From a virus, in IMG/VR virus record IMGVR_UViG_3300037070_000843, positions 1 through 20,892 of that record: a DNA stretch of 20,892 nt; one strand, 5' to 3'. Both the position numbers and the translations under genes were made by a program. Of this stretch, positions 15,601-20,892 are shown one piece after another; position 1 is the first letter of the stretch, and each line of letters begins with the position of its first letter. The notes beneath the pieces were generated by a model. It worked only from the letters and a program-made list of their open reading frames with translations, ran no database searches and was not told the origin of the DNA.

Positions 15601-15622
15601 GGGGACGGTTTGCCCCATTGGT
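15601..15622 (+). promoter_or_regulatory. GGGGACG promoter-like motif, copy 5
   Basis: GGGGACG at 15601-15607, G at element position 12, CCCC at 15613-15616 and ATTGGT at 15617-15622. The motif starts 11 bases after the tail-fibre stop and ends one base before the ATG at 15624, so the transcript would be nearly leaderless. It would drive the internal-protein and hydrolase unit. Confidence 0.6.
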
Positions 15623-15623
15623 G

Positions 15624-16076
15624 ATGCCTCGCTTCGACTTCTCCGACCCGTACGGCCTCGAGCCTGAGCAGGTCAACGCCCTACAGACGAGGCGCCGTCA
15701 GGTCAACACCACCTACGGCCTCGGCATGGCCCAGAACCGCTTCGAGCGGAACCGCACAGGCCGAGAGTTCCGACGAGGCAAGGTCGACCTGCTCCGCCAG
15801 TTCGGCAAGGCACGCCGTGAGCTGCCGCAGCAGTACGCCGCAGGCGGCCTCCTCAACTCGGGCCTCTACCAGAAGGGCATCGCCGACCTCGGCCAGGAAC
15901 GCATCGGCGCCTTCGGGAACCTGAGGGGCCAGTACCAGGACGTCATGGGCGGCCTCCGCCTCGCAGGACGGCAGCTCGGCCAGGTCCGCCAGTCCAGCCT
16001 CAACGACATCGCATCGCAGCGGGCAGCCTCGAGGGCTGCCCTCGCATCCTCACTACGAAGGGCAAACGGTACCTGA
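15624..16076 (+). CDS. Basic helical protein, probable internal virion protein
   Basis: 150 residues from ATG 15624; in-frame TTG 15618 lies inside the promoter-like motif and is rejected. It is rich in Arg, Gln and Leu and predicted helical throughout (RRRQVNTTYGLGMAQNRFER, GKARRELPQQYAAGGLL), with a net positive charge and no signal peptide or membrane span. Proteins like this just upstream of virion hydrolases are often ejected or core proteins in short-tailed phages. It is not recognised by motif. Its stop overlaps the next gene (TGATG), so the two are coupled. Confidence 0.6.
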   Translation: MPRFDFSDPYGLEPEQVNALQTRRRQVNTTYGLGMAQNRFERNRTGREFRRGKVDLLRQFGKARRELPQQYAAGGLLNSGLYQKGIADLGQERIGAFGNLRGQYQDVMGGLRLAGRQLGQVRQSSLNDIASQRAASRAALASSLRRANGT

Positions 16077-17233
16077 TGGCCTACGACGACGGCTACTTCG
16101 GCTCGAGGGTGTCGCCCCGTGGAGCCACCATCTCCGAGGCGGGCGGCAAGCGTGTCATCCGTGGCACCAAGGAACGGGATCGCCGCAACACAGGCATCTT
16201 CGCCCCTGGCGTCCTCGAGGACGAACTCGCCCGACGGCAAGCCCTCGACGCCAACGGCCAGCGGGCCGACCGTCTCTCCACCCTCGCAGGCGCAGGCCAG
16301 CAGTCCCTCATCGAGCAGATCCTGGCGGCCTCGGCCGCTGAGACGCAGGCCGCCTCAGGCGGCGGCGTCCCGTCTCTCGACGACGTCCTCGCCCCCTACA
16401 TCCAGGCCCGCCAGTCCGCCAACGAGGCGTACCAGACGGCACGGCCCGTCATCCACGACGCCTTCAACGACATGCTCCACGACCTCTCGGGCGGCCAGCG
16501 GGACCTGACCCGCCAGTCCCGCCAGGAGTCGAGGGGCCAGGCCCGTGACGTCCAGGCCTCCCAGAACGAGAACCGTCAGCAGACCGCCTCCGCCCAACAG
16601 GACCTCGCCACCCAGGCTGGCGGAGACGTCGCAGGGTCCCTGGCCCAGATGCTCGCAGGCACGGGCGGGGCTGTGTCCGCCGACATCCGCCAGTCCGCAC
16701 AGGGCGACCGTCAGCTCGCCTCCCGCATCGACCAGGTGGGACGGCAGGAGACACGGGCGACCCGTGAAGATGCGGGGCTGTCCCGAGCCAACGCCCTCGG
16801 GACCGCCCAGAACAACCTGGACTCGATCCTGAACGCCATCGGCCTCGAGGAGGCCCAGGCCAAGTCGGAATGGGAGACGGCCAAGGCCGCCTCCTCGTCC
16901 GCCGAGGCTGCGGGCACAGCCAACGCCGATGCGGCTGTCGGTGAGCTGCAGTCCACGATCAACCAGGCGACGGCGGCGGCCGCCCAGTCGGCGCTGTCGG
17001 CCACGTTGGCTGCGGGTCAGCCGTGGCAGAAGGCGCTGGACCTGATCCGTGCCGACGCAGGGAACCTGGCTCGTGGCATGACCGAGTACGGCGTGCCGAT
17101 CGACCCTCGGACGATCATCCGCATGATCCGCCAGCTCGGTCCCGCCTCCCAGTCGAACGCTGACGCCCAGCGCCGCCAGGGCCAGGAGCAGCAGCAGGCC
17201 CCCGAGGACATCCTCGCTCAGCTCGGCCTCTGA
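16076..17233 (+). CDS. Ala/Gln-rich helical protein, probable internal virion (ejection) protein
   Basis: 385 residues, ATG in TGATG overlap with the previous gene. It is dominated by Ala, Gln, Ser and Arg and predicted to be long amphipathic helix (DLTRQSRQESRGQARDVQAS, TAKAASSSAEAAGTANADAA), without cysteines or catalytic motifs. The N-terminal ~45 residues are basic and polar (GKRVIRGTKERDRRNTG). Such low-complexity helical proteins are typical of the internal core that is ejected with the DNA (T7 gp14-gp16 or P22 gp7, gp16 and gp20 by analogy). The stop again overlaps the start of the M15-like peptidase (TGATG, 17231-17235), supporting joint packaging. Confidence 0.62.
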   Translation: MAYDDGYFGSRVSPRGATISEAGGKRVIRGTKERDRRNTGIFAPGVLEDELARRQALDANGQRADRLSTLAGAGQQSLIEQILAASAAETQAASGGGVPSLDDVLAPYIQARQSANEAYQTARPVIHDAFNDMLHDLSGGQRDLTRQSRQESRGQARDVQASQNENRQQTASAQQDLATQAGGDVAGSLAQMLAGTGGAVSADIRQSAQGDRQLASRIDQVGRQETRATREDAGLSRANALGTAQNNLDSILNAIGLEEAQAKSEWETAKAASSSAEAAGTANADAAVGELQSTINQATAAAAQSALSATLAAGQPWQKALDLIRADAGNLARGMTEYGVPIDPRTIIRMIRQLGPASQSNADAQRRQGQEQQQAPEDILAQLGL

Positions 17234-17772
17234 TGCCGACCTTCGGCCAGTTGGCCCCTGGCAACGGGCCGCAACAGCGGGAGAAGACAGGCAAGCCGAT
17301 CGTCGAGGTCGAGCCGCCTTCGTTCACGTCGGGTCAGCGGGGCAACCCGTTCCAGGCCGTCCAGAACGCCAACGCCCAACGGCAGGGGTTCGGCGGGATC
17401 CCCGCCCACTCGCCCCCGCCTGCCCCCGCAGCGTCACCGACGCAGGGGTCCTCGTCGTCGCCGACGGGCGACTTCTCGGCGGCAGGGAACCTCACCTCGT
17501 GGGGTGGCTTCCAGATGGACGCCTCGCTCGTCCCCTATGCGCAGGGGCTGACGGGTCTGGGCCTGACCTTGTCGGGCGGGTACCGTGACCCTGCCCGCAA
17601 CGCCGCCGTCAACGGTGTCCCGAACTCGTGGCACCTGTCGGGCCGTGCTCTCGACCTGAGCGGCACGACCGCCCAGATGCAGGCGGGCGCCGCCTGGGCA
17701 CGTCAGCACGGGGCCAACGAGGTCCTGATCCACAACGCAGGCTCGGGCCTGCATCTGCACGTGGCGTGGTGA
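17233..17772 (+). CDS. M15-type peptidoglycan peptidase (D,D-carboxypeptidase/L-Ala-D-Glu-like)
   Basis: Likely cleaves peptide cross-links or stems in the cell wall, probably as a virion enzyme. 179 residues; zinc ligands are His134, Asp141 (NSWHLSGRALDLSG) and His176 in GLHLHVAW, with His174 beside it and Glu163 as a candidate catalytic residue, all in the expected order of the M15 fold. GYRDPARN at 116-123 is a further family signature. Residues 1-80 are a proline- and glutamine-rich, disordered linker. Within it, NPFQAVQNANAQRQ (38-51) is also present in the next enzyme. Its stop is followed, after one base, by the transglycosylase ATG. No signal peptide is present. Confidence 0.83.
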   Translation: MPTFGQLAPGNGPQQREKTGKPIVEVEPPSFTSGQRGNPFQAVQNANAQRQGFGGIPAHSPPPAPAASPTQGSSSSPTGDFSAAGNLTSWGGFQMDASLVPYAQGLTGLGLTLSGGYRDPARNAAVNGVPNSWHLSGRALDLSGTTAQMQAGAAWARQHGANEVLIHNAGSGLHLHVAW

Positions 17773-17773
17773 C

Positions 17774-18340
17774 ATGCCTCTCCTGACCCCTGGCCGTGAC
17801 AGCTCGGCGTCACGCTTCAACACGATGCGGCAGAAGCAGGCCGAGATCCTGCAGCCTGGCCGTCAGGGTGCGAAGGGACGGTTCGCCTCCCAGGCCACCA
17901 ACCCGTTCGATCACGTCCAGCAGCTCCAGGCGCAACGGCAGGCGCCGATCATGCAGTCCCCGATCTTCGAGCAGCCGACGCCTGAGCCTGCGGGCGATGC
18001 GTCGACTGCGCTGGCGGGCAACGTCACACCGATGGGGTCGTCGGATCTCCGTGGCCTCGTCATGGATCTCGCCAAGTCGCACGGCTGGCACACAGGCAAC
18101 GAGTGGAACAGCCTCGTCGAGCTGCTGAACCGTGAGTCGTCGTGGAACCCTGCGGCCGACAACCCGTCTTCGACGGCTTACGGCCTGTTCCAGTTCCTCG
18201 ACTCCACGTGGGCGGGCACAGGCTACCAACGCTCGTCCGATCCTCGGATCCAGACCCTGGCTGGCTTGCAGTACATCCTGAACCGCTACGGGTCGCCGTC
18301 GGCGGCCCTCGCTTTCCACAACTCCCACAACTGGTACTGA
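17774..18340 (+). CDS. SLT-type lytic transglycosylase
   Basis: Cleaves the beta-1,4 glycosidic bond between MurNAc and GlcNAc without water. 188 residues. The catalytic Glu121 lies in LLNRESSWNPAADNPSS, followed by AYGLFQFLDSTW (135-146), which is the Gly-Leu-Phe-Gln signature of the goose-lysozyme/SLT fold. The helical C-terminus (SDPRIQTLAGLQYILNRYGS, then PSAALAFHNSHNWY) closes the domain. Residues 1-85 form a polar linker with NPFDHVQQLQAQRQ (43-56), matching the linker of the upstream peptidase. No signal peptide is present. The coupled organisation with the M15-like enzyme and the metzincin suggests a multi-enzyme envelope-penetration set carried in the particle. Confidence 0.88.
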   Translation: MPLLTPGRDSSASRFNTMRQKQAEILQPGRQGAKGRFASQATNPFDHVQQLQAQRQAPIMQSPIFEQPTPEPAGDASTALAGNVTPMGSSDLRGLVMDLAKSHGWHTGNEWNSLVELLNRESSWNPAADNPSSTAYGLFQFLDSTWAGTGYQRSSDPRIQTLAGLQYILNRYGSPSAALAFHNSHNWY

Positions 18341-18341
18341 C

Positions 18342-18881
18342 ATGAGCGTCTACGCTGTGCACAAGACGGGCAACGGGTCGGTTATCACCTGGAACGGGAA
18401 GCCGATCGAGTACCGCATCAACTGGCATCACTTCGAGGGCTGGCACCGCACGATCATCAACGAGCAGATGGAGGACATCTGCGCACGGGTCCAGTCGGGG
18501 GCCAAGAACCCAGGCCAGACGTCGCAGAAGCCCGACTCGGGCTGGGACGTGTGGACGAACTACAAGCCGACCGACATCTTCGTGTACGCCCTGTTCGACG
18601 GCGGAGCCAACCAGTGGCTCGGCAAGTCGAACCAGCACTGGGTCGGGGACCAGTACCTCGGTGCGACCGTCGTCCTGAACGCCTTCTACTTCGACCACCC
18701 CACCTGGGGTACCACCAACACGTTCCGTTCGATCGTCGCCCACGAGATCGGGCACGCTGTCGGCCTCGAACACCCGACCGACGAGAGCCAGCTCATGGGG
18801 GCGCACCTCGACGTGCGCCTGCCGTGGAAGTCTGGGGACCTCGCTGGCTTCCAGCGTCTGCGGGACTCGACCCCGAACTGA
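18342..18881 (+). CDS. Metzincin-type zinc metalloprotease
   Basis: A zinc endopeptidase, 179 residues. The signature is HEIGHAVGLEH (134-144): the three zinc-binding His and catalytic Glu135 are followed by Met152 in SQLMGAH, a likely Met-turn, which together define metzincins, most like matrixins. The fold upstream is beta-rich (KPTDIFVYALFDGG, YLGATVVLNAFYFDHP), as in the N-terminal part of that domain. No signal peptide, prodomain cysteine or membrane span is visible, so it would not be made as a secreted zymogen. It starts one base after the transglycosylase stop. Its substrate may be an S-layer, surface or capsid protein; this is not shown by the sequence. Confidence 0.83.
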   Translation: MSVYAVHKTGNGSVITWNGKPIEYRINWHHFEGWHRTIINEQMEDICARVQSGAKNPGQTSQKPDSGWDVWTNYKPTDIFVYALFDGGANQWLGKSNQHWVGDQYLGATVVLNAFYFDHPTWGTTNTFRSIVAHEIGHAVGLEHPTDESQLMGAHLDVRLPWKSGDLAGFQRLRDSTPN

Positions 18882-18903
18882 GGGGACGTTACGCCCCATA
18901 GGT
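18882..18903 (+). promoter_or_regulatory. GGGGACG promoter-like motif, copy 6
   Basis: GGGGACG at 18882-18888 begins directly after the metzincin stop, with G at element position 12, CCCC at 18894-18897 and ATAGGT at 18898-18903. The ATG of the giant gene is at 18908, only four bases further, without a conventional ribosome-binding site. An AGGTA half-site (18900-18904) matches those in the left leader. Confidence 0.6.
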
Positions 18904-18907
18904 AGAC

Positions 18908-20892
18908 ATGGGACGCTACGAATCGCTCCTAGGTCAGGACAGCGGTAGTGAAGGCAACAACTACGGCTACCTGAACCTCCCTGACACGTCCATCCCCAAC
19001 CAGGGGGAGGGGGCGACTGTCGGTGGCGTCAACACCCAGCTCGAGTCGCTGCGCAACGCCCTCATCCAGGCCCGCACAGCCAACGAGGTCGACCAGGACT
19101 CTGGGATCTTCGACCAGGCGAAGGACATCGCCACAGGCGCCGCAGGCGGCCTCGGCAACGCCGTCCTGAAGACCCTCGAGGTCCTCGACGGTGGCCGTGC
19201 CCTCGTCGTGTCGGGCCTCACCGAGCTGGACGACCTGATCCGTGATCCTGAGGATGCTTCGTGGTCGGACGTAGCGCAGCAGACACGGGATCACATTGGG
19301 GTCGGGGACTGGCTCGACGACAGCGACCTGCCGTGGGCTGTCCGCTCGGGCCTGGGGTTCGTTGGCGACGTCCTCCTCGACCCCACCACGTACGCCACCC
19401 TCGGCACCTCCGCTGCAGCCAAGCCGCTCGTCGGCGCAGGCGTTGAAGGTGCCGAAGCGATCGGCGAGAGGGTCGCCCGTGAAGGTGCGGAGACGCTGGC
19501 TGAGCGTGTCGCACGCCGTGGCTCCGACGAGCTGGTCGAGCAGGCCCTCGGCGAGGCCCCCCTCGGGGCCGTCGAGTTCCAGCCTGGACGGATCCTCCAC
19601 GCCCGTGACGTCGCCCGTCGGCTCCTGAACCCGACCGACGAGCTGTCGCAGGCGTTCCCCGAGTCCCGCCTGCGGGAGGTGGCGGCCGACGTCCTCCACA
19701 ACCGCAGCCCCGCCTCGGTCCCGTCCGAGATGCGGCCGTTCGTCGGGATCGACACGGGCCTGTTCTGGGGCCTCGGGCGCAACAAGGTGCGGATCCCTGG
19801 CACGGACGTGATCGCCGAGCGGGTCGGTCGCCTCACTGGTGCCGCCAAGCGGGGCCTGTTCGACAAGCTCCCCGTGCCCGACAGTGCACGGCTGTGGCCG
19901 AAGCTGACGGAGCTGCGCCGTGAGGGTCCCGAGGGTGCGCTGAAGGCGTTCGAGTTGGAGATGGAGAACGCCAACGCCAACTTCCTCCGCAACACTGTCC
20001 GCTCGTTCCTGTTCGAGGGCGTCGACGTTCTCCGCAAGGAACACGGCGAGGAGTTCCTCCGCACCGACGACCTGTTCCGCCAGCTCGACGAGGGCGTCGA
20101 CTCGCCTGCCGCCAACGGGATCCGTGACCTCCTCGAGCAGGCCCGCAAGATCACGGGCGAGATCACGAAGCGTGAGGTCCCCGAGTTCGAGAACTACGTC
20201 CCGTACCGTCGGACCCGAGAGCTGCTCGAGGTCCTGTCGGAGAAGGGCGGCAAGCAGGTCCGCAACGGCGACGAGGCGTTCCGCAACTTCCGTCAGCTCC
20301 GCCCTGGCGGCGAGTTCCTCGGCCACGAGCTGGACGGCCAGTCGTCGATCCGTGACCAGGTCGAGGCGATCGCCAAAGAGACGTTCGGCGACGACTACGT
20401 CCAGGTCCTGCGGGACGACCCGCTGGCCCTGGTCGGCGCCTACATCGACGAGATCAGCGGCCCGATCCACGAGGCGTTCCTCCTGAAGCGCCTCGACGAG
20501 CGGGGCCTGTTGGAGACGTTCCGTCCCGTCGACTGGAAGCAGGCCCGCAAGCGGGGCCAGCGCATCGCAGGCGAAGGCGTGCACGACGTCACCGAGCAGG
20601 CGCAGCGGCAGGGCATCGAGAACGAGATCATCGACGCCAAGGGCAAGGTGTCGAAGACCCGCCGCCGTGGCTTCGCTCTCGGCCGTGAGATCCAGGACCT
20701 GGACACGGCGATCGACGAGGGTGAGCTGTCGGCGATCTCGGCAGGCTCGAACGCCGAGGACATCGGGGCACGGGCGTCCCGTCAGCGGTGGGACACGCAC
20801 GACGAGGCAGCCGACCTGATCACCCGATCGATCGGCGACATCGCCGAGATGGGCGACGAGGACCTGGTCAGGGCCGTGGCCGACGAGAACCT
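18908..20892 (+). CDS. Very large virion protein, 5' part (runs off window)
   Basis: An uninterrupted frame from ATG 18908 to the window edge, 661 complete codons without a stop, so the full protein is larger. Residues about 60-130 are helical. Residues about 130-163 (GVGDWLDDSDLPWAVRSG, then GFVGDVLLDPTTYATLG) form an amphipathic, membrane-interacting-looking segment. Long helices follow, and about 427-439 (EFENYVPYRRTRE) is a recognisable polar patch. Very large helical proteins after the virion enzymes are typical of internal or ejected proteins in podoviruses. It is preceded by its own promoter-like motif. No enzyme domain is visible yet; one may lie further downstream. Codon use matches the rest of the window. 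Confidence 0.8.
   Translation, partial: MGRYESLLGQDSGSEGNNYGYLNLPDTSIPNQGEGATVGGVNTQLESLRNALIQARTANEVDQDSGIFDQAKDIATGAAGGLGNAVLKTLEVLDGGRALVVSGLTELDDLIRDPEDASWSDVAQQTRDHIGVGDWLDDSDLPWAVRSGLGFVGDVLLDPTTYATLGTSAAAKPLVGAGVEGAEAIGERVAREGAETLAERVARRGSDELVEQALGEAPLGAVEFQPGRILHARDVARRLLNPTDELSQAFPESRLREVAADVLHNRSPASVPSEMRPFVGIDTGLFWGLGRNKVRIPGTDVIAERVGRLTGAAKRGLFDKLPVPDSARLWPKLTELRREGPEGALKAFELEMENANANFLRNTVRSFLFEGVDVLRKEHGEEFLRTDDLFRQLDEGVDSPAANGIRDLLEQARKITGEITKREVPEFENYVPYRRTRELLEVLSEKGGKQVRNGDEAFRNFRQLRPGGEFLGHELDGQSSIRDQVEAIAKETFGDDYVQVLRDDPLALVGAYIDEISGPIHEAFLLKRLDERGLLETFRPVDWKQARKRGQRIAGEGVHDVTEQAQRQGIENEIIDAKGKVSKTRRRGFALGREIQDLDTAIDEGELSAISAGSNAEDIGARASRQRWDTHDEAADLITRSIGDIAEMGDEDLVRAVADEN

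Noticed and set aside
18929-20800. Long open frame on the - strand (623 codons)
   Set aside because: It mirrors the + strand giant gene; strong G/C third-position bias makes the antisense frame stop-free. It has no coherent protein motif, and all recognised genes are on +.

Overview
The window is one continuous stretch of a tailed, double-stranded DNA bacteriophage genome: the packaging and virion-structure (late) arm. Every credible gene is on the + strand and genes are packed tightly, many joined by stop/start overlaps of the TGATG, TAATG, ATGA or GTGA type. The order is: SAP/Rho-N-like small protein, terminase small subunit, terminase large subunit, a small unknown protein, three tiny membrane peptides, portal, two fibre-like proteins sharing an N-terminal module, scaffold, major capsid protein, decoration-like protein, head-tail connector, tail nozzle-like protein, two tail-fibre proteins, two probable internal virion proteins, an M15-type peptidase, a lytic transglycosylase, a metzincin protease, and the first 661 codons of a very large virion protein that runs off the right edge. 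There is no tape-measure, tail-tube or sheath gene, and portal, connector and nozzle are followed by internal-type proteins. This points to a short-tailed (podovirus-type) phage (inference). Replication genes and a dedicated endolysin are not in the window.

Base composition is GC-rich, with strong G/C preference at third codon positions, so the host is probably a high-GC bacterium. Several genes seem to start almost at the predicted transcription start without a clear Shine-Dalgarno, which would fit an actinobacterial host, but that is only suggestive. The first ~195 bases differ: they are AT-richer and gene-free, carry a cluster of AGGTA half-sites, and end in a long imperfect hairpin.

Two genome-scale signals stand out. 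First, the palindromes CCGG and CGCG appear to be completely absent from all 20.9 kb (by-eye scan), although base composition predicts very roughly 200 of each, while GGCC, GCGC, TCGA and GATC are common. Codon choice bends around this: Gly codons never follow a codon ending CC, and Arg uses CGT before G. This looks like restriction avoidance against two specificities. Second, a motif with invariant GGGGACG, then eight bases, then C-W-W-N-N-G-K lies in the gap before six gene blocks (near 242, 2836, 7322, 9867, 15601 and 18882). One copy directly follows a strong terminator, and several end within a few bases of a start codon. It behaves like a phage late promoter and divides the arm into packaging, portal/fibre, capsid, tail, internal-protein/enzyme and giant-protein units.

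Together the genes describe a virion-building programme. TerS and TerL pump DNA through the portal into a scaffold-assembled capsid. Connector, nozzle and fibres complete the tail. Internal proteins and three consecutive hydrolases probably travel in the particle and open the cell envelope at infection.
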